Assembly (NCBI GenBank): GCA_903886275.1
Contig: CAISLN010000119.1
Span: 1-64,000, forward strand
Length of the DNA stretch: 64,000 nucleotides
Source of the DNA: an uncultured beta proteobacterium
Lineage (GTDB): Bacteria > Pseudomonadota > Gammaproteobacteria > Burkholderiales > Burkholderiaceae_C
Direction: 5' to 3'
Below, in pieces: positions 52,059-60,349 of this stretch. The notes below the pieces were generated by a model, which was given only the letters and a program-made list of their open reading frames with translations, made no database searches and was not told the origin of the DNA. Every line of letters begins with the position of its first letter. Position 1 is the stretch's first letter. Position numbers and translations under genes: made by a program.

Positions 52059-53782
52059 AGGGGTAGGGTGCTGTCATCGGCCGCTGCCAAGGGTGCGGCG
52101 ACGCGGACAAAATTCACAAAAAATTCATTGCCTTCGACCATTGCGCCTTCGATATCGCGCGTGTTGCGCTGGTAGGCAATGCTGGCATTGTGCCCTTCGC
52201 AAAGCTCCCGGCAAATATAGAGCCCCAGACCGCTGGAGCGGCTCTCGGACGAAAAAAAGGGCTCGAACAAATGGCGCTCCACGGTCCGGTCCATGGGCGG
52301 GCCCTCGCTCCAGACGCGCAGCGTGGCGGCATGGGTGTGCAGCCCCTGGGTCTGCACCTGAATGCCGTCGGCCCGTTGCGGCGCAAAGCGGCTGGCGTTG
52401 TCCAGCAGGTTGACCAGCACCCGGCGCAAATGGTCGCCCTCAAATTGCACCGTGATGTCCTGCGTGCTGATATCCAAGGGCCGGCCCTGTGGGCGATGGT
52501 TCTGATTGCTCCAGTCACGCCAGACGCGGCCCACCGTCTCGTTGAGATCGATTTGCAAGGGAGCTAGGCTGCCATCCTCGGGTTGCGCGCGCGAGGCATT
52601 GAGGATGTCGTTGACGATTTTGGCCAGGCGTTGGGCGTTCTGCCCCACCATGTGGGTCAGTCGTTTGTGCCGCGGATCGCTCAGGTCTTCGTCCAGCAGG
52701 TCGTTGGCCTGGGAGATGGCGGCCAGCGGATTGCGGATTTCGTGCGCCACGGCAGTGGACATGCGTCCCATGCTGGCCAGCTTTTCGGTGCGCATGCGTG
52801 CCTCAAGCTCGCGCTGGTCCTGCAGGAACAGCACGCACAGGCTTTCGCCGTCCAGGTCTTGCGGATTGGTCGGGCGCGTGCTGACACGGATGCGCCGCGG
52901 GCCCTGGCCCTCGTGGCGAATGGTGACATCTTGCTGCTGCCCCAGTCCCTGCGCAAAGCTTTGCCGCGTCAACTCCAGCAGCGGCTGCCAGCCCGGCTCC
53001 AGATTCAGATGGGTCAGGCGCAGGTCGGCTTGGGGTGTGGCGGCCAACAGCTTCAATGCCGCAGGGTTGGCCGCAAGCACCGCGCCCAGGTGGTCTACAA
53101 CCAGCACGCCGTCGGGCAGCGCCTCGATCACCAGTTCATTGACCTGGCGCTGCAGGTTGACGGCGGCCTGGCTGGAGCGCACCCGCAAACCCTCGCTGGA
53201 GAGGCGGCTGGAAAGCTGGTTGGCCAGCAGGGCAATTGCAAAATAGCCCACGCCCGTCAGTGCGGCCTGCAGCAGCGAAACAGTGGTGTCGGTGCCGCCA
53301 TCCAGATAGCCCACCAGAGTGCTGCCCAGCAAAATCATGGTGACGCCAGCTGCTGTGCCCAGGGCCAAGCGCAGCGAGCCCAGCACCGAGGCCAGCAAAA
53401 TAGGCAGCGCAAACAGCGGCGTGTAGTTGACAGGGGTGCCCTGCAGGATTTGCAGGCTGGAGAAGGCCAGCACATCCAGGCCCACCAGCCTTATCCAGTG
53501 GCGGTTGAAACTGTCACCCAGGAACAGCGGCCGCCCGAACAGGCCGGTGGTCAAGCTGCTGGCAAAGTAGGCAAGGCTGATCAAGAGCAGGATCTTGCTG
53601 TGGGAGTTGCCTATGGCCAGCAGGGTCACCTGTAGGACCAACAGCATCAGCCCCAGGGTGAAGCGGGCCGTCATAAAGCCCTGCCAAATGCGTGAGAACT
53701 CGCGCGTGTCGTCTGTGTGAATGACGCTGGCCCAAGGTGCTGCCGGTCCGAACCAGGAGCGCGCTGCACGCGGTTGCGCCAT
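52037..53782 (-). CDS. pilS: sensor histidine kinase, PilS type
   Basis: A 581-residue kinase with about six TM helices in the first 190 residues, a PAS domain (about 210-320, ALPDGVLVVDHLGAVLAANPAAL), then HisKA with the phosphoacceptor AVAHEIRNPLAAISQ and HATPase_c (LVNLLDNASRFAP, SSGLGLYICREL). The multi-TM sensor without a periplasmic domain and the adjacent NtrC-type regulator indicate PilS. It starts directly after the TGA of the preceding small gene. Confidence 0.88.
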   Translation of the reverse strand: MAQPRAARSWFGPAAPWASVIHTDDTREFSRIWQGFMTARFTLGLMLLVLQVTLLAIGNSHSKILLLISLAYFASSLTTGLFGRPLFLGDSFNRHWIRLVGLDVLAFSSLQILQGTPVNYTPLFALPILLASVLGSLRLALGTAAGVTMILLGSTLVGYLDGGTDTTVSLLQAALTGVGYFAIALLANQLSSRLSSEGLRVRSSQAAVNLQRQVNELVIEALPDGVLVVDHLGAVLAANPAALKLLAATPQADLRLTHLNLEPGWQPLLELTRQSFAQGLGQQQDVTIRHEGQGPRRIRVSTRPTNPQDLDGESLCVLFLQDQRELEARMRTEKLASMGRMSTAVAHEIRNPLAAISQANDLLDEDLSDPRHKRLTHMVGQNAQRLAKIVNDILNASRAQPEDGSLAPLQIDLNETVGRVWRDWSNQNHRPQGRPLDISTQDITVQFEGDHLRRVLVNLLDNASRFAPQRADGIQVQTQGLHTHAATLRVWSEGPPMDRTVERHLFEPFFSSESRSSGLGLYICRELCEGHNASIAYQRNTRDIEGAMVEGNEFFVNFVRVAAPLAAADDSTLPLWPLPTV

Positions 53783-54004
53783 TCAGGATTCCTGCGCCTG
53801 TCGATGCTCCGTGCTGCAATACAGCGCGCTAGCGCCTTGCACGGCATCGCTTGCGGGTAGGTGCAGCCCGCAATGCGCGCAACGCACCATGTCCACCGGC
53901 CCGGATGCGCTCTTGCGCTGCGCCTGTTTGACCTTGGGTGCGCGCGCATGGCGCCATTGCCAGAGCAGCACCATAAAGATAAAAAACAGCAGCAAGTACT
54001 TCAT
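53783..54004 (-). CDS. PP0621-like small membrane protein with Cys motif
   Basis: A 73-residue protein: one TM helix (KYLLLFFIFMVLLWQW), a basic stretch, then CAHCGLHLPASDAV...YCSTEHR, a small zinc-binding MYND/YHS-like motif. It is similar to the PP0621 group as I recall. Function is unknown. It overlaps the ccsA-like gene by 4 bp and abuts pilS with no gap, so the five genes from ccsA-like to ampD form an operon. Confidence 0.78.
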   Translation of the reverse strand: MKYLLLFFIFMVLLWQWRHARAPKVKQAQRKSASGPVDMVRCAHCGLHLPASDAVQGASALYCSTEHRQAQES

Positions 54005-54798
54005 GGCGTGCGGCCGAGTACGATTTCCATTACAAAGCGCGAGCCCACATAGGCCAGCAGCAAAAACACCGAGCCCATGTACAGCACATTGGCAGCGCGC
54101 TTGCCACGCCAGCCAAAGCCCATGCGGCCGACCAGCAACACGGCGAAGGTCAGCCAGGACAGCACCGAAAAAATCGTCTTGTGGTCCCAGCGCCAGGCGT
54201 GCCCGTACACCACCTCACCAAACAGCATGCCCACGGCCAGTGTGGCGCTGAGCAGCACAAAACCGGCGGCCATAAAGCGGTAGGTCAGGCGCTCCAGCGT
54301 CAGCAGCGGCAGCCCGCTTTGCGAATCTTTGCCCAGGCGAATGCGCTTCTCGGCGTGGTTCATGAACCAGGCGTGCACTACCGCAATGCCAAAAAGTCCG
54401 TAGCAGGCCACACCAAAGGCCAGATGCACCGGCAACCAGACCGACGCTGTGGCTGGCATGGCACTGCCCGGAAACAGATAGGCCAGCAGGACCGCAAGCG
54501 CACCCAAGGTGCTCAGGGTCCAGCGTGTGGGCAGCTGCGGATAGATCAGACTCTCTACCGCATACACCGCTGCCACCAGCCAGGCGGTGACGGACAGGGC
54601 CGGTGCGAAACCAAAGTGGGGTGGGTCGCCGAGCAGGCCCCAGGCCAGCAACAGGCCTTGTAGGAGCCATGCCATTGCCACCCACAAATGGGCGCTGCGC
54701 AGGCTGATACGGTGCAGCAAGACGGCGGGTAGCACATAGGCCAAAGCGGCCAGAACCGACAGGATCAGCGGGAGGGGGGACGCACTGGCTAAAATCAT
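54001..54798 (-). CDS. CcsA/HemX-type cytochrome c assembly family membrane protein
   Basis: A 265-residue protein with about eight TM helices. The segment VHLAFGVACYGLFGIAVVHAW and the C-terminal WRWDHKTIFSVLSWLTFAVLLVGRMGFGWRGKRA (with the His of HKT and the W-R-G-K-R-A pattern) identify the CcsA/YpjD group. A role in haem handling or cytochrome c maturation is likely but unproven. ATG 54798 is chosen over GTG 54804. No SD is present; TAAACT ends six nt upstream. It is divergent from ffh across 80 bp. Confidence 0.85.
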   Translation of the reverse strand: MILASASPLPLILSVLAALAYVLPAVLLHRISLRSAHLWVAMAWLLQGLLLAWGLLGDPPHFGFAPALSVTAWLVAAVYAVESLIYPQLPTRWTLSTLGALAVLLAYLFPGSAMPATASVWLPVHLAFGVACYGLFGIAVVHAWFMNHAEKRIRLGKDSQSGLPLLTLERLTYRFMAAGFVLLSATLAVGMLFGEVVYGHAWRWDHKTIFSVLSWLTFAVLLVGRMGFGWRGKRAANVLYMGSVFLLLAYVGSRFVMEIVLGRTP

Positions 54799-54804
54799 GC
54801 CCAC

Positions 54805-54810
54805 AGTTTA
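54805..54810 (-). promoter_or_regulatory. -10-like hexamer just upstream of the ccsA-like gene
   Basis: TAAACT on the minus strand ends six nt before ATG 54798; neither an SD nor a -35 is evident. Confidence 0.35.
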
Positions 54811-54878
54811 GCGTTTTGCATCCCGCCAGCCTCGTCTGGTGCTCAATACAGGTTCCGGTTACCGGAATTTTTCTCCCT

Positions 54879-56243
54879 ATGGCCTCCGCTCTTACCGACA
54901 AACTCAGCCGCCTCGTCAAGGAACTCCGAGGACAGGCACGCATCACCGAAAGCAATGTCACCGACATGCTGCGCGAAGTGCGCATGGCGCTGCTGGAGGC
55001 CGACGTGGCCCTGCCCGTGGTGCGCGACTTCATTGCCCGCGTGAAGGAAAAGGCCCTGGGCGAAGAGGTGCTGGGCTCGTTGCAGCCCGGCCAGGTGCTG
55101 GTGGGCATTGTCAACCGCGAGTTGGCTACCACCATGGGCGAGGGCATCAGCGACATCAACTTGGCAGCCCAGCCACCGGCCGTGATCCTGATGGCCGGTT
55201 TGCAGGGCGCAGGCAAGACCACCACCACGGGTAAGCTGGCCAAACACCTGATCGAGAAGCGCAAGAAAAAAGTGCTGACGGTCTCGGGTGACGTGTACCG
55301 CCCGGCCGCCATCGAGCAGCTCAAGATGGTGACTGCGCAGGCCGGTGCGGAATGGTTCCCCAGCACGGCAGACCAGAAGCCGGTGGACATCGGCCTGGCC
55401 GCTCTGGACTATGCCAAGAAGCATTTTTTTGACGTACTGTTGGTCGATACTGCCGGCCGTCTGGCCATTGACGAAGCGCTGATGCTTGAAATCAAGCAGC
55501 TGCATGCGGCACTGAACCCGGTGGAAACGCTGTTTGTGGTGGACGCCATGCAAGGCCAGGATGCGGTCAACACGGCCAAGGCCTTCAAGGACGCGCTGCC
55601 GCTCACCGGCATCATCCTCACCAAGACCGATGGCGACTCGCGCGGCGGTGCAGCCCTGTCGGTACGCCAGATCACCGGTGCGCCCATCAAGTTCGCCGGT
55701 ACCAGCGAAAAGCTCGACGGCCTGGAAGTCTTTGACGCCCAGCGCCACGCCGGGCGCATTCTGGGCATGGGCGACATCGTGGCCCTGGTCGAGCAGGTCA
55801 CCTCGGGTGTCAACATGGAGGCGGCGCAAAAGCTGGCCGCCAAGGTCAAAAGCGGTGCCAGCTTTGACCTCAATGATTTCCTGGCCCAGATCCAGCAGAT
55901 GAAGCAGATGGGTGGACTCGCCAGCCTGATGGACAAGTTGCCCGCTGCCATGGCAGCCAAGGCCGGTCAGGTGGACATGGACAGGGCCGAGAAGGACATC
56001 AAGCGCAAGGAAGGCATCATCCACAGCATGACGCCACTGGAGCGCCGCAAGCCCGAGCTCATCAAGGCCACGCGCAAGCGCCGCATTGCCGGCGGCGCTG
56101 GCGTACATGTGCAGGAAGTCAACCGCATGCTCAAGGAATTCGAGCAGATGCAAGACATGATGAAGAAGATGCGGGGCGGCGGGATGATGAAGATGATGAA
56201 GCGCATGGGCGGCATGAAGGGCATGCCCAAGATGCCGTTTTAG
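54879..56243 (+). CDS. ffh: signal recognition particle protein Ffh
   Basis: The SRP GTPase that targets nascent inner-membrane proteins to FtsY. The N domain is followed by the G domain (GLQGAGKTTTTGKLAKHL, SGDVYRPAAIEQL, DTAGRL, TKTDGDSRGGAALS) and the Met-rich M domain ending MMKKMRGGGMMKMMKRMGGMK, which binds signal sequences and SRP RNA. It is 454 residues. ATG 54879 gives the family start MASALTDKLSRL. A GCCGGC/GCCGGC hairpin at about 56291-56306 follows the stop but lacks a convincing T-run. Confidence 0.97.
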   Translation: MASALTDKLSRLVKELRGQARITESNVTDMLREVRMALLEADVALPVVRDFIARVKEKALGEEVLGSLQPGQVLVGIVNRELATTMGEGISDINLAAQPPAVILMAGLQGAGKTTTTGKLAKHLIEKRKKKVLTVSGDVYRPAAIEQLKMVTAQAGAEWFPSTADQKPVDIGLAALDYAKKHFFDVLLVDTAGRLAIDEALMLEIKQLHAALNPVETLFVVDAMQGQDAVNTAKAFKDALPLTGIILTKTDGDSRGGAALSVRQITGAPIKFAGTSEKLDGLEVFDAQRHAGRILGMGDIVALVEQVTSGVNMEAAQKLAAKVKSGASFDLNDFLAQIQQMKQMGGLASLMDKLPAAMAAKAGQVDMDRAEKDIKRKEGIIHSMTPLERRKPELIKATRKRRIAGGAGVHVQEVNRMLKEFEQMQDMMKKMRGGGMMKMMKRMGGMKGMPKMPF

Positions 56244-56404
56244 TGTTCTTGGCCGCGCTGTCCGGGACGCTCAACCCGTAGCGTGGTGCTGCCGGCTGAG
56301 TGCCGGCCATGCGATTTTTACGTATGGGATATTTTGGAATGGGCGCCTGCGCTGCTTGAGCGTGTCGCCCTGTCCCCAAGCTGCAGCCGGCGTGGGGATT
56401 CAGA

Positions 56405-56683
56405 TCAGTGTGTGCGCTGGCGGTTGGTCAAGCCCATCAGAACCTCTTGGGCGTCGCCGTCAAAGTCATGAAAAAACTCACACACGTGCACCCCCAGCGT
56501 TGATGCCAGTGCAATCATCACCAAGAGCGTTGGGTTAGCACTTCCCGCTTCGATGCGGGAGAGATAAGTCCGATAGATGCCGCAACGCTCGGACAACACA
56601 TCTTGTGTCAATCCTGCCCTGAGCCTCAGCTTTCTCACTTGCTTTCCAACGATCTTTTTAAAGTCAACGCCATTATTCTCCAT
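56405..56683 (-). CDS. XRE-family HTH transcriptional regulator
   Basis: A 92-residue DNA-binding protein: KQVRKLRLRAGLTQDVLSERCGIYRTYLSRIEAGSANPTLLVMIALASTLGV is a complete Cro/CI-type five-helix domain, followed by a short tail. ATG 56683 is preferred to the ORF-track ATG 56713 because a perfect TTGACA -35 overlaps the latter and its -10 (GATACT) ends seven nt before 56683. The target is unknown. It lies downstream of a BLUF gene on the same strand. Confidence 0.82.
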   Translation of the reverse strand: MENNGVDFKKIVGKQVRKLRLRAGLTQDVLSERCGIYRTYLSRIEAGSANPTLLVMIALASTLGVHVCEFFHDFDGDAQEVLMGLTNRQRTH

Positions 56684-56690
56684 AGTCCCA

Positions 56691-56718
56691 AGTATCAAGT
56701 TGATGGGCAACATGTCAA
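56691..56718 (-). promoter_or_regulatory. promoter of the XRE regulator
   Basis: TTGACA (56713-56718), a 16-bp spacer and GATACT (56691-56696) on the minus strand. The predicted start falls on or next to ATG 56683, so the message would be leaderless. Confidence 0.5.
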
Positions 56719-56796
56719 ATACACATATTCATACATTCGCATTTTGCCCACGCCGCACGGCGGTCTGCCACTTGTTGGCAGGGAGTTTTCGCAATA

Positions 56797-57219
56797 TCAG
56801 GAGTAGTCACAAGCGAATTGTTTGAGTAAATTGCGGGCGATGCCCGGGCATACGTGCTGCAAAATGGCGTTCTCGGTCAGGGCAAATAAAACCACGGCAT
56901 GCGGTATTTTTGCGATTATTGCGGGCTGCAAGTGCAGTGCGCCCAAACTGGTACAAGCCAGGCTTGGCTCTTGCATGATTTCTTCGTTGAGCACGACGGA
57001 GTTGAGATGGTAGGGGCTTGCAAATATCCGCTGCAATTCGCAGCGGGTTTCCACGGCTTCCCCATCAATGGCCTGCATCAGGTGACCGGCCGAAAAAAGA
57101 AGCATAGAACGAAGAGAGTTCGACCGGCTGTGCCTGACGGAATGCTCCAATATTGCGGGCAAGTCCAGCCCGTTTGTGTCTCGCAATATGCTGACGAAAA
57201 TTACATTGAGTCTTGCCAT
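56797..57219 (-). CDS. BLUF-domain protein with Phe in place of the photoactive Tyr
   Basis: A 140-residue stand-alone BLUF protein. BLUF domains bind FAD and respond to blue light through a conserved Tyr-Gln-Asn set. Here Asn (HSRSNSLRSMLLF) and Gln (GHLMQAIDG) are present, but the Tyr of the first strand is Phe (NVIFVS; codon TTC). The C-terminal 45 residues form a helical cap. No output domain is attached; the adjacent XRE regulator could be a partner. ATG 57219 follows an AGGGAAAAGGG purine stretch. Confidence 0.75.
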   Translation of the reverse strand: MARLNVIFVSILRDTNGLDLPAILEHSVRHSRSNSLRSMLLFSAGHLMQAIDGEAVETRCELQRIFASPYHLNSVVLNEEIMQEPSLACTSLGALHLQPAIIAKIPHAVVLFALTENAILQHVCPGIARNLLKQFACDYS

Positions 57220-57331
57220 CCCTTTTCCCTGTATCTGGTTTATCCGCAGACTCTAGGTGCGAAACCGCCAGGTGGATACCCACTGATTCATACATTTTTG
57301 CAAGGTGCGGGGTGATCTGCAGCTCGCCGTG

Positions 57332-58675
57332 CTAACTGGCTGGGCGAGTTTGTTGCGCCAGCACCTCGCCGCGCAGGGTGTAGCTGCGCGTCTCGGTAAT
57401 CTTCACGTCCACCATCTGCCCCACTAGGAGGGGCTGACCGGCGAAATTGACGACGCGGTTGCATTCGGTGCGGCCCATCAGTTCACCGCTGTCGCGCTTG
57501 GAGGAGCCTTCGACCAGCAGGCGCTGCACCGTGCCCAGGCGGCTCTCGCTGATGCGGGTGATGTTGGCGTTGATCACGCCCTGCAGGTGCTGCAGGCGGC
57601 GCAGCTTGACCTCGTGTGGCGTGTCGTCATGCAGGTTGGCCGCTGGCGTGCCGGGGCGCGGACTGAAGATAAAACTAAAGGAGTTGTCAAAGCCCACATC
57701 GTCAATCAGCTTCATCATCTTGGCGAAGTCCTCCTCGGTCTCGCCGGGGAAGCCGACGATGAAGTCGCTGCTAAAGGCCATGTCGGGGCGTATGGCACGC
57801 AGCTTGCGCACCGTGCTCTTGTATTCCATAGCGGTGTAGCCGCGCTTCATCGCCATCAAAATCCTATCGCTGCCATGCTGCACCGGCAAATGCAGATGGC
57901 TTACCAGCTTGGGGATCTTGTCATAGGCGGCAATCAGCGCCGGGGTGAATTCGTTAGGGTGGCTGGTGGTGTAGCGCAGGCGCTCAATGCCGGGGATGTC
58001 GGCCACATATTCCAGCAGGGTGGCAAAGTCGGCCACGCCGGACTTGTCTCCCATGGGCGCGCGCCAGGCGTTGACGTTCTGACCCAGCAACGTGATTTCC
58101 TTCACGCCCTGATCGGCCAAGCCAGCCACTTCCACCAGCAAGTCTTCAAATGGGCGGCTGACCTCTTCGCCGCGGGTGTAGGGCACCACGCAGTAGGAGC
58201 AATATTTGCTGCATCCTTCCATGATGCTCACAAAGGCTGAGGCGCCGTCCACCTTGGCGGGGGGAAGGTGGTCGAACTTTTCAATCTCGGGGAAGCTGAT
58301 GTCCACCTGTGGTTTGTTCTTTGCTGCACGTGCGGCCAACAGGTCGGGCAAGCGGTGCAGGGTCTGCGGGCCGAACACCACATCCACATAGGGCGCGCGC
58401 GCAATGATGGCTGCACCCTCTTGGCTCGCTACGCAACCCCCCACACCTATCAGTACGCCCTTTTTCTTGAGGTGCTTGATGCGCCCCAGATCGGAGAACA
58501 CCTTCTCCTGCGCCTTCTCGCGCACCGAGCAGGTGTTGAACAAAATCAGGTCAGCCTCTTCGACATTTTGCGTGGGCTCATAGCCTTGGGCCGCACCCAG
58601 CACATCGGCCATCTTGTCCGAGTCGTACTCGTTCATCTGGCAGCCGAAGGTTTTGATAAATACTTTTTTGGACAT
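57332..58675 (-). CDS. miaB: tRNA-2-methylthio-N6-dimethylallyladenosine synthase MiaB
   Basis: A radical-SAM methylthiotransferase acting on A37 of tRNAs that read UNN codons. The N-terminal UPF0004 domain has [21 protein letters not shown] and GGCVASQEG (auxiliary cluster Cys). The radical-SAM motif is [12 protein letters not shown] and a TRAM domain ends the protein. It is 447 residues. ATG 58675 ([15 protein letters not shown]) is the family start; the ORF track adds five residues. The 291 bp upstream to the next gene hold nothing I can identify. Confidence 0.96.
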   Translation of the reverse strand: MSKKVFIKTFGCQMNEYDSDKMADVLGAAQGYEPTQNVEEADLILFNTCSVREKAQEKVFSDLGRIKHLKKKGVLIGVGGCVASQEGAAIIARAPYVDVVFGPQTLHRLPDLLAARAAKNKPQVDISFPEIEKFDHLPPAKVDGASAFVSIMEGCSKYCSYCVVPYTRGEEVSRPFEDLLVEVAGLADQGVKEITLLGQNVNAWRAPMGDKSGVADFATLLEYVADIPGIERLRYTTSHPNEFTPALIAAYDKIPKLVSHLHLPVQHGSDRILMAMKRGYTAMEYKSTVRKLRAIRPDMAFSSDFIVGFPGETEEDFAKMMKLIDDVGFDNSFSFIFSPRPGTPAANLHDDTPHEVKLRRLQHLQGVINANITRISESRLGTVQRLLVEGSSKRDSGELMGRTECNRVVNFAGQPLLVGQMVDVKITETRSYTLRGEVLAQQTRPAS

Positions 58676-58966
58676 GGTGTCGCTCTGCAAAAGGGATGGG
58701 TTGGCGCAGCACCGGGCGGTTGAAAAGGCGGGTGCCTAGAACGCCGGCAGGGTGCCAATGGGGGTGTTGTCCGCAGGGGCGGCGGAACTATCGCGCGTGC
58801 GTTTTCAGCGTGGGTGCGCTTGGCAGGGGGTGCAGCGGCCTGGCAATAGATGCGTTGCAGCGGTTCATGGTGTGTATCCAGAGGCTGTGAATAAGAAAGA
58901 TCGGATGCTATCACGGCCCCGGTGCTGCGGTGGAGCGGCCCCATGCAGCGCAGCAGCGACCGCGTT

Positions 58967-59257
58967 TTAGAGCGCTCCGTACTGCGTCGTGTTGGCGCGA
59001 ATGAAGGCGCAGTTCTCAGACCATCCCTGGTCTGCGTCACAGTCCATCACACGGGAGTCGCGGCAAATGGCGCACACATGGCCTCTGTGCCGGGTCAAAT
59101 CGCCTGCGGTGGTGGATACGGTGTTGGCCGCTTCGTCCACGGCCCTTTGGATAAGGGCCAGTTGCGCGTTCTCATGCACCAGGTGCGGGTTGTTTTTGCG
59201 GTGCTTGTCGATTGCTTCCGCCAAGGTGTCAGCCTCTCTGCGTTCCCAGTTGGCCAT
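58967..59257 (-). CDS. small Cys-containing hypothetical protein
   Basis: A 96-residue soluble protein. ATG 59257 has GGAG eight nt upstream and is preferred to 59329. The N-terminal half is helical and charged (ANWERREADTLAEAIDKHRKNN), and the C-terminal half has four Cys: CAIC, then DC and NC over about 23 residues. This could bind a metal, but the spacing does not match a family I can name with confidence (a TraR/DksA-like zinc finger was considered). It stands alone between miaB and tRNA-Met. Confidence 0.55.
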   Translation of the reverse strand: MANWERREADTLAEAIDKHRKNNPHLVHENAQLALIQRAVDEAANTVSTTAGDLTRHRGHVCAICRDSRVMDCDADQGWSENCAFIRANTTQYGAL

Positions 59258-59379
59258 ACGGTGTCTCCATGGTTGTCCAGCTGCCCATTCACTCGGCTCG
59301 GCGCATGGTCTCTTGACCACTCCTGGCAACCACCCGAGCCAAGACTGACTGTAGGGGATTTTGCCCGGCCTCAGACAAT

Positions 59380-59415
59380 AAAAAAACCCGCTGCGCCTGA
59401 GGCGTAGCGGGTTTT
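59380..59415 (-). terminator. terminator downstream of tRNA-Met
   Basis: An 11-bp stem (CCCGCTGCGCC/GGCGTAGCGGG with one G-T pair, TGA loop) is flanked by six As and four Ts. On the minus strand it ends in a T-run of six and lies seven nt past the tRNA 3' end. It could also work on the plus strand, but no plus-strand gene ends here. Confidence 0.8.
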
Positions 59416-59421
59416 GGTATT

Positions 59422-59498
59422 TGGTGGTGATAGGTGGATTTGAACCACCGACATCAGCATTATGAATGCTGCGCTCTAACCAACTGAGCTATATCACC
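59422..59498 (-). tRNA. tRNA-Met (anticodon CAT)
   Basis: A complete 77-nt cloverleaf on the minus strand: acceptor GGTGATA/TATCACC, D arm GCTC/GAGC, anticodon stem CAGCA/TGCTG with loop TTCATAA, T arm GGTGG/CCACC with TTCAAAT. Discriminator A and CCA are encoded. The anticodon is CAT. Elongator Met is favoured over initiator (acceptor pair G-C is matched, unlike initiators). The Ile2 (lysidine) alternative is judged less likely from overall similarity to elongator tRNA-Met. Confidence 0.93.
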
Positions 59499-59547
59499 GA
59501 AGCGCGCAATTATAGCAAGTCAAATGGCCCGTTTTGCAGATCGGCCC

Positions 59548-60327
59548 TTATGCGTTGCGAAATTCTGCTTTTCTCTTGTTCACAAAGGCGTCCATGCCTT
59601 CCTTTTGGTCTTCGGTTGCGAACAGGGCGTGGAACAGGCGGCGCTCAAACATCAGGCCGTCTGAGAGGCTGCCCTCAAAGGCGCGGTTGACGGTTTCCTT
59701 GGCGGCCATGGTGGCGATTTGCGAGAAGCTGCAGATCATCAGCGCAGCGGCCAGCGCCTCGTCCATCAGCTTGTCTACCGGCACGATACGGCTGACCAGT
59801 CCGGCGCGCTCGGCCTCCACGGCATCCATCATGCGTCCGGTCAGTGCCATGTCCATGGCCTTGGCCTTGCCCACGGCGCGCGGCAGGCGCTGCGTGCCAC
59901 CTGCACCGGGGATCACGCCGAGTTTGATTTCGGGCTGGCCAAATTTGGCGTTGTCGGCGGCGATGATGAAATCGCACATCATGGCCAGTTCGCAGCCGCC
60001 GCCCAGGGCAAAGCCGCTGACTGCGGCAATCACCGGCTTGCGTACGCTCCGGATGGCTTCCCAATTGCGCGTGATGAAGTCATCGCGGTAGGCCTTGGCA
60101 AAGCTCAGCGTGGCCATGGCGGTGATGTCGGCGCCGGCGGCAAAGGCCTTTTCGCTGCCGGTAATCACCATGCAGCCAATCGCGCTGTCGGCGTCAAAGC
60201 CCTTGAGGGCCTGGCCCAGCTCTTCCATCAACTGGTCGTTCAGGGCATTGAGCTGCTTGGGGCGGTTGAGGGTGATGATGGCGACCTTTTCGCCCTCAAT
60301 GCGGGTGGTGATGCATTCGTAGTTCAT
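59548..60327 (-). CDS. enoyl-CoA hydratase (crotonase family)
   Basis: A 259-residue crotonase, hydrating 2-enoyl-CoA in beta-oxidation. The oxyanion-hole strands are FAAGADI and [14 protein letters not shown] (first Glu). The second catalytic Glu is in [20 protein letters not shown], so it looks like a true hydratase. ATG 60327 ([23 protein letters not shown]) is the sensible start; the ORF track extends to 60390. It lies 22 bp after the M61 peptidase gene. Confidence 0.92.
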   Translation of the reverse strand: MNYECITTRIEGEKVAIITLNRPKQLNALNDQLMEELGQALKGFDADSAIGCMVITGSEKAFAAGADITAMATLSFAKAYRDDFITRNWEAIRSVRKPVIAAVSGFALGGGCELAMMCDFIIAADNAKFGQPEIKLGVIPGAGGTQRLPRAVGKAKAMDMALTGRMMDAVEAERAGLVSRIVPVDKLMDEALAAALMICSFSQIATMAAKETVNRAFEGSLSDGLMFERRLFHALFATEDQKEGMDAFVNKRKAEFRNA

Positions 60328-60349
60328 GGTGTGTGCCTGTGAAGAAAAA

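Noticed and set aside
58633-59040. 135-residue minus-strand ORF upstream of miaB
   Set aside because: It overlaps both the miaB start and the small Cys ORF, is Pro/Arg/Ser-rich, and has no SD or motif.
59422-59498. Integration site (att) at tRNA-Met
   Set aside because: No duplicate of the tRNA 3' end, no integrase and no mobile genes are present in the window.
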